This document shows positions 1 to 25,187 of a stretch of DNA of 64,000 nt, one piece after another. Position 1 is the first letter of the stretch, and each line of letters starts with the position of its first letter. The notes under the pieces are model-generated. The model had not been told where the DNA came from. It saw only the letters and a list, made by a program, of their open reading frames with translations, and made no database searches. The translations under genes and the position numbers were made by a program. Location: assembly GCA_013433145.1 (NCBI GenBank), contig CM024172.1, positions 3,036,501 through 3,100,500 on the forward strand. Reading direction: 5' to 3'. This DNA comes from Ascaris suum. Its lineage: Eukaryota > Nematoda > Chromadorea > Rhabditida > Ascarididae.

Positions 1-807
1 GCATGCTAATCAGTGTGTGTGTGTGTTTTCTAATCGTCTCATATTTGTTGTTGCTCGTAATAAACGATCTGTGTCACTTCGATGAGGTTTTTCATACGTC
101 GGAAATGGTCACACTTATCAACTTCAATTTATAACTTGAATCCATTAGATTTGCAAAAATTCGTCGCAAAACGAATTCAGCCTTATATTTCGGAAATTTC
201 ACCACTTACTGCCTTAAGAAATTAGTATACGCAATGCAATCGTCGACTAGAATGGGCGCTTCTGGGGAGAAAAGTTATGCTCATTTCTGGAAGGCATTTC
301 TTTTATTGAGGATTCCCAGTAAAATTTTTGTTCTCACTGATGCCATTATTATCTACGCCAGGTAAGCGAAATTATGGAATCCGCTTGAATATGGAAGTAA
401 ATTTGCATACGAATATGTGTTCAACAAATGATCATTACGATAAAAAACTCCATTCTAACGAATAAACGAGTGGGACAATATATCAAAACACCTGGCAGAA
501 TACAAGGTTTTGCATTTTGTATATTAGTTCGGTTAGTTCCATAAGTTTTAAGCAAATAATTGTACATGGGAAATAATATTTTCTATTTGAAGAGCGATCT
601 CATTGCGTGGAAAAATTTTGCAGAAGAAAATCATCATTTTCCTATTAATAACCGATAATGAATGCTCATAAATTTTTTATACTCTTGAATTCTGACAATT
701 CTTTTCGTTGCGATGGATCAATCAGTAATTGAGAACTTCATTCCACGACATAAATTACATCCAAAAAAAGACCTGTTACTTCATCTTCAATGATCACCGA
801 GTTGAAG

Positions 808-1687
808 CTACCCGATAGACAGATACAGACAGACATACACGTCCGTGCAACAATACGGCACTTTCATCATGTGCTTTACAAGTGTGCGGTCATGCAAAGC
901 AACAGTATTAACAATAAACGCGCATTTCCAAACTTCAATAAAATTTAGAATATTACACTCTAAGCGCATGTGTTCACTGCAACAAGCAATGGCCAATGTA
1001 CATGTTCATTACTCACCTGCGTGATTATATGGTATTTCCGCTCAATGCGGTCCCATGGGAAGGGGGGGGGGGGGACATGCGCGTGGATTAATTAATCTGT
1101 CCTCTATCGACTAGTTTTTCTTTGCGTACGATAATGCTATCGCAGAAATAAAGGTAAGTTGGTTATCGTTAAAAACCACGAGGCGCTTCGGATGCACTCT
1201 GACAGAAACAACTTGCTGAAATCGATGACGATTTTTAAACATGGTTATAGAAGTTTTGAAATATTAACCAGCATGGAAAAATATACATTCTCAAATCTTC
1301 AAATAAAATGAACGCAAGGAAGATTATTTAGCTCATAAAATTCAATAGTAGCTAAAGTTCCTTCTCTTAAATTGAATACTACACGCAAAAATTTCAAAAA
1401 AAAAAAAAAAAATCATAAGAAACGCAAAAAACATAGGTGAAAATGAGCATAATCGCGGAACTCTTTAACAATCATTCATTGAATGATTCCTTGAAAACAG
1501 GCGGATACAACATGGCAATATTACTGTTGACGAACTTAGCAGTTGTATGATCCACTCTCAGCATGCATAAAACACTTCCACCGTCAACACTACAATCGTT
1601 CTTCTTTAATTCAACAATTCCCAATTTCCCATTCGGTGCAAAACGAGTACAACAATTTATACACATATGGACCGAATCGAACTTCAT
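808..1687 (-). other. Three exon-like open stretches, unrecognised
   Basis: Three minus-strand stretches look exon-like but are not recognised. (1) 976 to 808 follows a TTGTTGCAG acceptor and stays open for 55 codons to a stop. (2) 1215 to 1111 follows a GATTTCAG acceptor and reads 34 residues (starting QVVSVRVHPKRLVV) to a stop. (3) 1687 to 1472 is an ATG-initiated ORF of 71 codons with CINC and a C-terminal LRVDHTT. I could not join them into one phased model, and each ends in its own stop, so they may be alternative terminal exons, decayed exons or chance. An overlapping plus-strand ORF of 183 codons (1543-2094) runs through an oligo-C tract and does not look protein-like. Confidence 0.15.
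1062..1074. repeat. Oligo-G tract (13)
   Basis: Uninterrupted run of 13 G on the plus strand, one of about ten such tracts in the window. Confidence 0.95.
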
Positions 1688-1981
1688 TTCATTGGGACGT
1701 TATTGATGGAGAGTGGAAAAAAAAATCTATTTATGACTGTAAACATATTATGTACAAGGGAATGAAAGCAGTTGTAGTTAATTGGGCATTTATACAGCGT
1801 GACGTTATATCTAATAGAAATATGCAGAGAACCGGTGCTATAACCAGTTCTTTACGGAATAAACTTAAGGACGCTCTGCGTATAAACTTCAATTTCGTAG
1901 AACAACTTGCAATACTTGATCCTGTTTCTATTCTTTTTTCTACTCCTCTCTATGTAACCCCAGTTCCGCCCTCCTCACTCA

Positions 1982-1996
1982 CCCCCCCCCCCCCCC
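1982..1996. repeat. Oligo-C tract (15)
   Basis: Uninterrupted run of 15 C on the plus strand. Confidence 0.95.
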
Positions 1997-2550
1997 ACAC
2001 CTCTTATTCTCTACTCACCGACACCATTAGGACACCTGAAATGTCATCGAAAACTTCCGTTTTTTTCAACATTTATCACACGCCATATTTATAATTATAT
2101 TTATGCTGTATTAAAGAAGAATAAATAAATACTAATAATAGAAACTCCCCAAATATTTTAAGTGCTAATTAATCGATAAGATAGTATAATGCGAATAGAA
2201 AAATAAATCACAAAAAGAAATACTGAACAACTATTAAGTGTTGAGACAATTTATAATGAACGTTGATTTTCTATATTGTGCTCTTATCTTAGATTGAAAT
2301 ATGCAAAGATTACGTACACATAGCTATAAAGCATAATACGAAAAGATAAAAAATTATCATTGCATAATAAAGAAATGACAATAAAAGAGTAAAATACGAA
2401 CAATTAAATTCGAAAACCTTATAAACGTAAAGTGCAACAACGTAATACACTCTAATTCACAGTTGTTGATCGGAATAAAATGCAAAAATCAGGTAGACGT
2501 TAAAAACAGGTAAACCTACTAAAAAATTACATAAATGCGTTCTTTTGATA

Positions 2551-2646
2551 TTTCCTAAACGTCGTGGTTCCCAAACGGTTTGGTTTCCATACCATTTGAT
2601 TCCCGATTGGTGTAGTTCCCAAAATGTGTGATTCCCAAATTGTGTG
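2551..2646. repeat. 16-bp minisatellite, six copies
   Basis: Six tandem copies of a 16-bp unit start at 2551, 2567, 2583, 2599, 2615 and 2631. The consensus is about RTTCCCAAANNGTGTG. The TTCC core is kept in every copy and the rest has diverged, so the array is old. Because 16 is not a multiple of three it cannot encode a simple repeating peptide; two minus-strand ORFs that cross it are by-products. Confidence 0.85.
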
Positions 2647-15609
<12,963 letters not shown>

Positions 15610-15767
15610 TCATAACTCGTGTCTTCCTTCGCGATCCGAAAGACGATTCAAAGATTCTTCGCTGTCTTGAGAAAATGCATCCAAATGCGGGATATTCTCA
15701 TGTGGCGATTCAATGGTTGTGGTGTTTATAATATCCTCACTTCGTGTCGATGTTTCCGGCACCTTTT
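15610..15767 (-). CDS. CRELD alternative last exon, luminal isoform
   Basis: A 158-nt minus-strand exon follows a good acceptor (GTTTCAG at 15768-15774) and ends in TGA. Taken after CRELD exon 7 (which ends with one leftover G at 20376) it is exactly in phase and adds 52 residues, giving a 338-residue product. The tail is acidic and Ser/Thr-rich with no hydrophobic segment, and its last residues are DREGRHEL. Family knowledge: vertebrate CRELD2 is soluble and ends in a KDEL-like tetrapeptide (REDL/REEL), and CRELD genes differ in whether the C-terminus carries two membrane helices. Inference: this is the soluble, ER-retained isoform of the same gene whose other last exon at 17518-17723 gives a membrane form. 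RHEL is not the canonical retrieval tetrapeptide, so retention is likely but unproven. No AATAAA was seen close downstream. Confidence 0.72.
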
Positions 15768-15837
15768 CTGAAACTTATAGACCGCATTCAGAGTATACAA
15801 CTGTAAAAATTTATGCAATATGCAGAACGAGTTTCGA

Positions 15838-15940
15838 ATTACGGTAGGAGAAGCTGTAATGCTAAAATACTGCAAGCCTAGATGCTGAAAATTACGGTAA
15901 AATTACGGTAAGCTGTAATGTCATAGATGCTGAAAATAAC
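15838..15940. repeat. Imperfect duplication in CRELD intron
   Basis: Two related copies contain TTACGGTA, AGCTGTAATG and ATGCTGAAAAT, at 15838-15896 and 15902-15940. They lie in the intron just upstream (in transcription sense) of the RHEL-encoding exon. Confidence 0.6.
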
Positions 15941-17184
15941 GTCAACCATCGAATGAACACTGCTATAATATCGCCGAACTCATCTTTCTATTCCGCGTAG
16001 CAATTGCTTTCGAGCTAAACACCGCTTTCTCTAATAAAATCAATCACCACTTCTATAAAATCGAACAATATTTTACGAAGCTTTTTCTATAAAATATGCA
16101 TCATATTTGCATTCTTTAAATAATTCTGTTCCTTCATTGTTATGTTAGCTGTAACGAAACATATAGGATGTGTTGAACAATGCTTTCAAAAATTCAAGCA
16201 TCAATGTTTGCAAATTGATAAACATATCCGCCATCCTTATCGCTTCTTAATTATCGGTCAATAAGAACTGGATACGCGGATGCGAAGTGCACTAAGAAAA
16301 TTACAATACGAGCGATAACAATACCTATATGGGTCTCTACAACATCATCACGGTGAGCATTCGCTTTTGGGCACTGCTACTTACATAGATGTCAGTATAC
16401 GTCTAAAAACCGATAATCGAGAGTTGGCCTATACATCTTTGAATAAATCTATTTGAATGAGCTTGTCGTCCGATATAAATCAACAAAATAGAATTCATTG
16501 CAAAAGTTAATAGCTCTCTTTGGAAGTTTCTGAAAATCAAATAGCTGCTAGTAGTAATGATAAAAAATTTCTTGAAAGGTTGATAAGAGAAATACGACGT
16601 TGCTATCTATATGCCGAGTGTAGCGGTCTTTTGTAACCCGCTGAGAAAAATGCCCTCCCCTCCATCCCCAATTTCCCTTCTCTATCGCGCCGCTAGTCTG
16701 ATAAAAAAAGAACACAAAATGTGTCAACAAGATAATAATGACTTTATTTACAATCATTAAATACCTACGATTTCCAGCAATAAATAACAATAATATCGAT
16801 GCATTAATTGGAGCAGCGACCGAAGCAAAAAAGAGAAACAACAACTATGGATAGACGATTGTGGTTATGATGTGCAATTGGAAGAGACGAGAGCTGAACA
16901 TGATCCAATCCAGGATGAAATAATACTTTCATCGGTGTGGGAGTATATCCTCTTTTTCCAGTGATTACGCGCCAATAAAATAATTCATCTCCCATTGCGG
17001 TCACCTCCAAACACTAATAAATTTCATCTTTTGAATAACTTCTGCAAAATATTCAATACCTCATAAATTTAATTCGAGAAGGAAAATGAGAGAAATTACA
17101 TCATTTCGACTTGATATTTCAATAAAATTTAAACGTTTTGAAAATAAAAGTTAGATATGCAATAAGCGTCGTCATAAATTTCCT

Positions 17185-17198
17185 CCCCCCCCCCCCCC
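17185..17198. repeat. Oligo-C tract (14)
   Basis: Run of 14 C on the plus strand, between the two alternative CRELD last exons. Confidence 0.95.
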
Positions 17199-17450
17199 TC
17201 CTCCCTCCCTCCAATATCCCGGCACATGTGTTGCGAATTGCATATCGGAGTTTCCTGCCTCTAAACTAAAATTTCCGAATTCTATAAATTTGCTCCAACT
17301 AGTAATTAGGAGATCGTTTAAGGAAATATGCGGTGAAATATGAGAAAAGATAGAAAAATGGAAAAATGGAGTTAAAAAGTGTCCACTCAACAAATTCAAT
17401 CAACTGAAAAATAAATATTACGACGATATTTTTCCCGTAAAACATAAATT

Positions 17451-17456
17451 TTTAAT
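17451..17456 (-). terminator. Possible poly(A) signal, CRELD membrane isoform
   Basis: ATTAAA on the minus strand about 60 nt downstream of the TGA of the membrane-form last exon. It is a common variant of AATAAA. Weak evidence on its own in AT-rich DNA. Confidence 0.35.
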
Positions 17457-17517
17457 TTGTATACTATAAAGTGCTCAATTCGAGTAACAACAACAAAAAA
17501 AAACCAATAGAAAGAGA

Positions 17518-20500
17518 TCAGAAGATATTTCGTGATACAAAAGGCACTGTAGTGTGATCGACCCGCAATTCAATATAGAGAGCGATTATGAGGCAAATGG
17601 CTGCAAATATGAAGAGTGCAACGGATCGCCTCCAGATCACTGCCGTTAGAAGAACACATAAACTCGATAGTGCTATAGTACGAAGCATTGTGTCGGGTGG
17701 CAACCACATCTCTACAGGACGCGCTGAAATGCCTCCTCTATAGAAGTCGGCAAACATTAACTGATAATGATAATTACAAGTAATTTCATAATGACTAATA
17801 TAAAACTCTTGGCTATGCCTCTCCCTCTTGGCTATAACATATTATACACCGCATTTTTTTTAATGGGACGCTTCCTTATAAGTTCAAAACGTTCAAAACA
17901 TATGTCATCTTAACTAAGGCATCTATAGATATGTTGAAAAGAGTAACCCTAAGAAACTAATCATTAGATTAGTGAAGCAATAAAAGAGAAATTCAATAAT
18001 TAACGAAAATATACAATTCAGATATGACCGACACAAGTCTCGCTTATGAAAAGCTTAGTTCTAGATAGAAATAAACAGTTGATCAAAGTTCAGAAAGTTC
18101 TAAAAATCACTTCCTATCTTTTGTTATATCATACCCAATTGCTTATTTAACCGAACTGCACAAGGAAGCAACTCAATGGCGAGCCAACAAATATACTCAA
18201 AAGCTCCTGATGGCGTTATGGCGAACCTCTGATCCACTGTTCGCGTCATCAAGAAAAACGGCCCTAAGAACTCTATACGACCTTTCGCCATTTTACACTT
18301 TCCAATGAACGGCGCAATATTACGGTGAATACGGGTTTACACTGCTATTCCTTCCTTCTTACTCTAACTCTCCCCCTCTCATCTTTCAGAGTTTACTTAT
18401 GAAGTTGCGATGGAATTCGATAGTCTATTGGCCATAACATCTCATTGAATGGGCACGTGCTCGAACAAACGGTAGAACCGGTTGATTCTGCGTATCACTA
18501 AAACTAGAGCCACAAATACTGTGCAGAAAGCAACTCAGAGGCATTGCACCTGCAAGCACTTCAATTGTGCACGTGGCTGCATACATGAAACATTTCATGC
18601 ATGCAGTATATATCTCAAATGAGTAAACTGCCACAAAGGTTCGCAATGACGCTAAGCTATAAATGCCGAAAGAATTGTAACATATAATCACAACGTGCAT
18701 AAAGACTACTAAAATTAGCAACAAACATTTCAACTGGACGAGAGTAATTTCCCCTCCCCCCCCCCCCCCCCCCCGCTTCATTCACCTGTCTCCCCCCTCA
18801 TTTTAAAACAATTCTGTACATTGTGGCTTCTATAAAAAAGTTATTCAATAAAAGAACTTCCATCGGCGTAAGAAGCAAATGGGGGTTCACTATGTGAGAC
18901 CACCTCTCTCTGTTTTCTTCACCTCCCTCTTCGAACCTTTTCGCTCGTAAACCACAAAACTAACTGAAGGGAAAATTTCTGAGGTTATATAACAAAAACG
19001 TTTCTAGTTTCTGCGTTTGAGTTTTTTTTTTTTTTTTTCAATCAGCGCAGCAACCAATCTTCTGCGTCCAATTTTTCATGTTCTTAAAAAATCTAAAATT
19101 TCTCTCAAAAAATGCACGTTCCGATCGTCATTTTCCAAATATTCAGAACGTCAAATCGCTTAAAAAAGATCTGAGGGCATTAGTTGAGAGCGAATTAACA
19201 ACAAAACAAAGATAAAAGAAAAAATGGCACAAAACAAAAAAAAGAATGATTATTTCAAAGTAATAATAGCACATCATTTAGCGGCACAAATATATGCGTA
19301 ATTCACCACAAACAATAAAAAAAGAATTAGCAAAGAAAGATTACTCGAAGTTATATAAGTCAGATAAGAAATAAAATGAATAAGTGAACAGAATGTAATA
19401 GAAGGTAATAGAAGGTTAGAAAAATACTATGTGCGGATAAATTTTGACAACAAAATTTCCTTTAGATGTGGAAAAATGCTCAACAATTTGGAAAATCAAC
19501 ACCGCAAAGCGGAAATCATATGCTTAAAGAATTAGAAAACGCGCAAATTATCAGTGAACTTGGTAGAAAATTTTATGAAAGAGAAGAACTTGTGCATTCC
19601 CTCGCCTCACTTATGTCCCCAGTTCAAATAACCTAATCAACGCCATCAACAGCTTATGAATTGTTTATAAGCCTCTTTTTGAAATAATTCAATTTTAATA
19701 AGAGAAATAAAATTAATGAAATTGTTGAAGCAGATTTATTAACGTTTCTGCAAGTGCTTCCAAGTGGAACAAAAGTGCTCGTTGAAGCTGTTCTATATCA
19801 CATACTACTATCTACGTATATGCATCACATCAACAAGGCTCATCGCTGATCACTGCATTAAAAATGAACAAAACTATCAAGATCTAAGCAAAGGATAGAT
19901 GCAACAGTCCATTGAAATTGACCACAGTTGAAAGCAAAGAAAATATGCGGCTAACTTACAACGTATCAATATGATAGCTATATGACTACTACGAAATTAC
20001 GTTTAGCCACGTCATAATACGAACAACTGAGTAAAATTTGGCTATTATAGGAAGCAACTACAGAGCAAAGATGGACCCTCGGAAGTCTTCAAGAACTGTG
20101 TTAATCTTTAATTAGTCAATTTTCAAAAGCAGAAAGAGATGAATCTGGATAAATGAAGTTCGGTGGGGCAGATGGATGATATGTATCATACTTCACACCT
20201 TTAGATTTTCTAGAAGATGCAGTAAAGGGACTACAAACAGGCGCATACACAAGCAGATTGCTCCAGCATAAAAAGCGTTTAGCACTAGAAAACAAAAAAA
20301 AGGTACAAAAATAATAAAGAAAAACAGCAACACCAAACTGATAGCACAAAAACGATAAACAAAAGAAGTTGTTACCTTGAACATCAAGTACACATGTGCC
20401 ATTCGTATCGCGTACATAATCAGCTATACACCTACACTCAAATGAGCCCTCCGTGTTGACACAAACTGTATGCTCCTCTGTACATCGTCGATCATCCTCA

Positions 20501-23500
20501 CATTCGTTGATATCTGCAATATTACTGAGTAGTGCAATCTATTACTTAAATTTCGATCAACTGGCAAATAAAACGAATCTTGAAAAGAAGAAAAGTCGGT
20601 GCAAAAAAGACTGCGAAGAAAAAAATCTCTATCTTCAAATGGGGGAAAGGATGGAAACAATTGCAATATTCATAATATTGAATGATTTACGATAGCAGAA
20701 ACCTAGAGTTGCTCGCCCTTATGGCAATGGATAATAGTAAAAGCTCTCTTGCACATAACCTAAAGTACATGGTGAAATAACAAAACAATACCTTTACATC
20801 CTTCATTGGGATCCATCATCCAACCACTACGACATGCCTTACACCCTGACGGTCCCTCTTTATCACATCCACCTGTGCATGCCGCATGACACTCTGAAAA
20901 GTCTTTCAGTTGCCTAAGTAAAGAACATAAAATTCCAAATGTGATAACTGCTGGAAGATCAGTTTGAAAAAAATGAATTGTATTCGATAATAATAATTAC
21001 AAAATAGAAAACTACTTCAAGATGTGTTACATCAGCCGCAATCAGCAATACAGTGCTAGTCCCAGCTTACTTGTTCCCTCTTCTCCCCCTTCCTCCAACA
21101 CACACAACTCAAAATTAGCTGGCGGTTGGAAGCAAAAACGCCATAAAAAATAATGCGAGGAAAAACAGAAACAGAAAAGCAAGTACGCATAAAATGCGGA
21201 AAAAAGGGAGAAAACCAAAGTGGATTGGTGAATTTTTAAACAAAAAATCGAGCCTTATTGTCATTTTTACAATGCACTTTACCCTTCCAACTACAACAAG
21301 GAAAGAGCAGAATTTTCAACCACACAGATTAAAAAATGATGCTGCACACTTTCAAGATGTTATGCAATTACTACGGTATAGCTTTAAATTTGTGGACTGA
21401 CGCAATCCAATTTTACTCAGCTTCATACGACGCACCCATCATCCTTGACCTTCTTTCGCTATAAATCACCAAAAATATAGTTCAATTTTTTCGAAAATAC
21501 AAATTATGACCGCCGCGAAAGTTCAATATCACTGAGTGGAAATCAGGAGAGATCAAAAGCAATGAGCAGGACTGATAGATATCATGATCGCTATGGCATT
21601 TACGTCTCCAATAAAAAGTGATTTCTGCAACTGCATTATGTAAATGCTAAGACGTATGCAACGCAACTGACCACCTAAATGCTAGGATACAAGTAATGCA
21701 ACTGACCATCTAAATGCTGGAATGCAAGCAATGCAATTGACCACCTAAATACTTGTATAGACGTAAAGCAACTGTCCACCTAAGTGCTGGCATACATGCA
21801 ACGCAACTATGTATAAATAAATATTGCACGATGAAGCGCAAAAATGAACCTTTTATAATCTAAAACACAAACACATGGCGAAGGATGTTCAATGGAGCTG
21901 GAAAACAAAAACGAACCTTTGCATTCAATGGAATTCGGTGTTTGTGCAGCTACGAAATAGTTCGCGTCACAATTGCTGCACATGAATCCAACATAGCCCT
22001 TCTGGCATTCACATCTGCCTTTCCCCTCTCGCGATCCTTCGCCCTGCCAACATATCTATTCAGAAGGCAAGGCCTCCACAGAAAAATCTTTATGTCGTTC
22101 TTAAATATATCCTCTTCTCAATACCTCCATAAGTTACTGCCACCTGCATTACTGTAAGCTGTGTTCATAAGCAGTAAAGCGCACGCGACTCAAAATTTCC
22201 CAAACTCTACGCAGATATTCGATGAAGGCATATTTGGCGTGTTTCAAAAACGAATGTACGAAGTCTGCCAAAATTCGATAAAAAATGTGTCTATGAAGTT
22301 TTCGAGGAAAGAAGTGAAGTCTATTTGAAAAGGTGCTCATTTTTTTAAATTTTATAAGGTCCTGTGAATGACTAAACCTATCACAGAGGGGCTTGTAAAT
22401 CACATGAGCGTAAAATAAACGAGGAGCTCATAAACAGGAAGGCACGATAGATTCACTGATGCAACGGAAAACGGAAAGAAGTGAGGTTGAATGTCATACT
22501 CTACCTCAGCTAAGAAATCCCTTCGCTTTTCAAGGTTTGAGTGGGAACAAATTTTTTTACTTTTAGTGAAATCTATGGCGAAATGCATAAGGAAGTTTTT
22601 ATGCCCTCACACAATGCCCTGAGAGACCTGCTTCGCTCTCCTCTTCTCTCGCACCCACCCCTTCCACCCTCCCCAACCCATCTCTCACGCAGCGAAAAGC
22701 GCATAGGGCTTTCCGGTGGGAACTTCAAACATCACTTACGTGGCATGTGCCCCTTCCAAAACATGCGGGCAATCCCTTCTCGACCCCTGGGCATGGCTTA
22801 CAGTCCTTGCCGTATCGACCTTCCGGACAGCATAGATTGAGTTTATCGTAGCAAAGCCATGCAAACATATCCGGATCGGAATTCTGCTTGTGGAAATACC
22901 AATTTTCGATAGCTTCCTCGTGTTCCTCCACTAGTTGCTGACACTGCAACGAATTTCTACCTATTTTCCTATAAAATAGGGAAGCAACGCGCCAACTATG
23001 TATAAGTTGCTGCTGTTCATCTGCAATAACATAAATAAAAAAAAAGTAACTACGCACAGTATGGACGCATTTTGCATGCGGGCTAACAAATACTCCCCCC
23101 CCCCCCCTCTGCTCCCCAGACTCTCCAACACGAAATTTCTGCGCAGAAAACGAAATTTAACGGAAAAATCAGTTTTACAGATATGAAGGAAACCAGTGGA
23201 AACACTGGGTGGATGGATCATTTTATTCATATATTGCGTGAAGAAATACGGTTAGGAAGTTCAAGAGGAAAAAACTGAAGAATTTTATCACCACTTCAAT
23301 CGAACGAAAATACTGGAGAGATGAGTCCACTTCCCAACATTAACAACATAATGACCAATACCGAGAAAAGAATGAAAACAAACAAAACAGCGCATAATAT
23401 TTATAAATAAGAATAGAATAAGGGCTTCTTTAGTGAGAAGTGAGACAAGACAAAAATAAGCAAACAATAGCTCTAGTGTTTTATATGACCTAAACACGAA

Positions 23501-25033
23501 GCAACAGATATAAGAATTGCTACATACGACTTGGAAAAGCCCTCTGTGAAACAATGCCTGTATTAGGAATCTCTTGCAATCATACTCGTACTCGCCGAAA
23601 AAAGACTGACTTACGTAATATCACTTAGAGCGATCAACGGTAGCATGAAGATTCCGAGGATTTTTTGGAAGATTTAAGTCAAAGAATGTACAGCAAATTA
23701 AATATCAATAAACCGATGCTGTTTTCGAAGTCTTTTGATACACGCCCTAAGTCATGTAAGACGCCGGCACAATAGAGGTGATGCGGAAAAAGGAGAGGGA
23801 TGCAAAGCAGGTAAGAAGATCGCAAAGTTTTGGAAGTGCATTCACTTTTTTTTCACTTAATAAAAACAAATCTAAGAAACGATCTATAGTATTCGTCAAG
23901 CAGAGAATTTCGATTATTATTTTCAAAGAAAAAATGAGAACAAACGAATCAAAAAAAAAAACAGCAAAAAAAGAGAGAAGTATACCTTGAATTCGATCTC
24001 TTTTACACGATCAAATTTTCGCTTAGTGAACTCGTCAACATTTCTCAGCTTACAGAGATATTCCATTATCTCGACTAGTCTTGTTTCGCTGAAATTAAAG
24101 GAAAATATTTAGTGAAATATTCCAAACTATTCAAATGATCATTTCTGCTAATTTCTTTGTACTCAAAAGAAACGTTTTGATAAGTTCAAGATGGATTAAT
24201 TCAGCCGATATCATTTGCAAAAAATTTATCGCCGAACAAAAGCATCAGAAATCACATATGAATATCGATGAAAGCTATTCGCAATCGTTTCACGATTATG
24301 TACGCTGAAACGATATTTGCTTGCAATGAAAAGTGATCAAGGTAACAGTTAAGATTATATAAGCGTTAGATTGAATATAATTTCCGGCGAGCAAATTGAA
24401 ACCATTTTTCAATTTTTTGAAGGAGATTCTTTTTTAAGCCCATCGACAAACTAAACACGACATACGAATATTGAAATATTCGTCATAAATTGGCTTTGCA
24501 GCAAAAATATTTTCTGGGAAAACTGCAACTCTTAAAGGATAGGAGAGACGCGAGTGTGGGAGAATTTCCGGTTTTCTTTTTGAAATTTTCAACCAATTTA
24601 AAGGAATGAGAGGAAAATCATGCGAAATTAAATGTGCTTAAATGTTGAAAATCTCGTTGGTGAAAAATGAACAATGACAAGGTATACTTACCTTTTCGCA
24701 AATTTGCCTAATTTTTTCTCCTCCCATTCGGTATTTCCACCAGCAAAATGTTGATTCTCGGTTTTCTTCATGCCCTAAAAATAGTAACATCTCCGAAAAT
24801 GCACCAGGAAATTAAATAAATCATGAGCATAAATAATCCAATGAAATTTCTAGGGGGATGTCTCAATGCTATAGCAATAATTTACACATTCAAAAATATT
24901 AAATTTTAGAAGGAAATAAGATGGAACTGACCGTTTTAAACGTTTCGACAATAAGTGAACAATATTTGCATTTGTCGTTTTCCAAGTTGAGCGCATATGC
25001 TGGTAATAGAGCAATGAAAATGGTGAAGCACAT
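17518..25033 (-). CDS. crld-1-like: CRELD: cysteine-rich with EGF-like domains
   Basis: Eight exons read 25033-24932, 24774-24692, 24088-23986, 22943-22740, 22043-21917, 20893-20792, 20513-20376 and 17723-17518, all in phase, 354 aa. Residues 1-14 are a signal peptide. A CKYC motif (22-25) opens the CRELD-specific N-terminal region, which continues through HFAGGNTEWEEKKLGKF (44-60), SETRLVEIMEYLCK and WYFHKQ. Next come Cys-rich furin-like/EGF repeats (about 115-240), with further CXXC motifs CSNC and CKAC, then a calcium-binding EGF (DINEC, NTEGSFEC; 241-280). Exon 8 gives two membrane helices (about 299-317 and 320-339). Family knowledge: CRELD proteins are ER proteins with disulfide-isomerase-like CXXC motifs, and nematode CRLD-1 promotes acetylcholine receptor maturation. 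The start is the only ATG that yields a signal peptide, with an acceptor-like site 33 nt upstream. A second, soluble end lies at 15610-15767. Confidence 0.93.
18756..18774. repeat. Oligo-C tract (19)
   Basis: Run of 19 C on the plus strand inside the last CRELD intron. A 118-codon minus-strand ORF that starts in it has no recognisable domain and is not called. Confidence 0.95.
21628..21803. repeat. 35-bp minisatellite, five copies
   Basis: Four tandem 35-bp copies start at 21664 (21664, 21699, 21734, 21769), preceded by a diverged 36-bp copy at 21628. Each begins CAACTGACCACCTAAATGCT or a close variant. The array lies in the CRELD intron between the exons at 21917 and 20893. Confidence 0.88.
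23095..23107. repeat. Oligo-C tract (13)
   Basis: Run of 13 C on the plus strand in the CRELD intron between 23986 and 22943. Confidence 0.95.
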
Positions 25034-25066
25034 AGCGTCACAAACCCGATTCCGCATTTTGCATCA

Positions 25067-25068
25067 CT
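25067..25068 (-). promoter_or_regulatory. Candidate trans-splice or 5'UTR acceptor of CRELD
   Basis: On the minus strand CGATTTTAG ends at 25067, leaving 33 nt before the CRELD ATG at 25033. Nematode messages are often trans-spliced to a leader just upstream of the start, so this AG is the natural acceptor; it could equally be the end of a 5'UTR intron. Confidence 0.45.
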
Positions 25069-25187
25069 AAAATCGAGAAAACCACTTCTTGAGATCTGTC
25101 TACCGCAGTTCATGTAGACATTGCACGAGAAACGAAAACAAACAAGCTTATTAGTTAAATAATATTTAGTCATTTGAAAGGATTATT

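Noticed and set aside
1543..2094. 183-codon plus-strand ORF, the longest in the left part
   Set aside because: It runs through an oligo-C tract, has no recognisable domain or splice context, and overlaps a more protein-like minus-strand reading.
18425..18781. 118-codon minus-strand ORF in a CRELD intron
   Set aside because: Starts in an oligo-C tract, has no domain, and is not needed: exon 7 joins in phase to the real last exons without it.
20424..20695. ORFs on both strands around the CRELD EGF exon
   Set aside because: They are shadows of the real exon 20513-20376 in other frames, extended into the introns.
22541..22840. 99-codon plus-strand ORF over CRELD exon 4
   Set aside because: Antisense shadow of the exon at 22943-22740.
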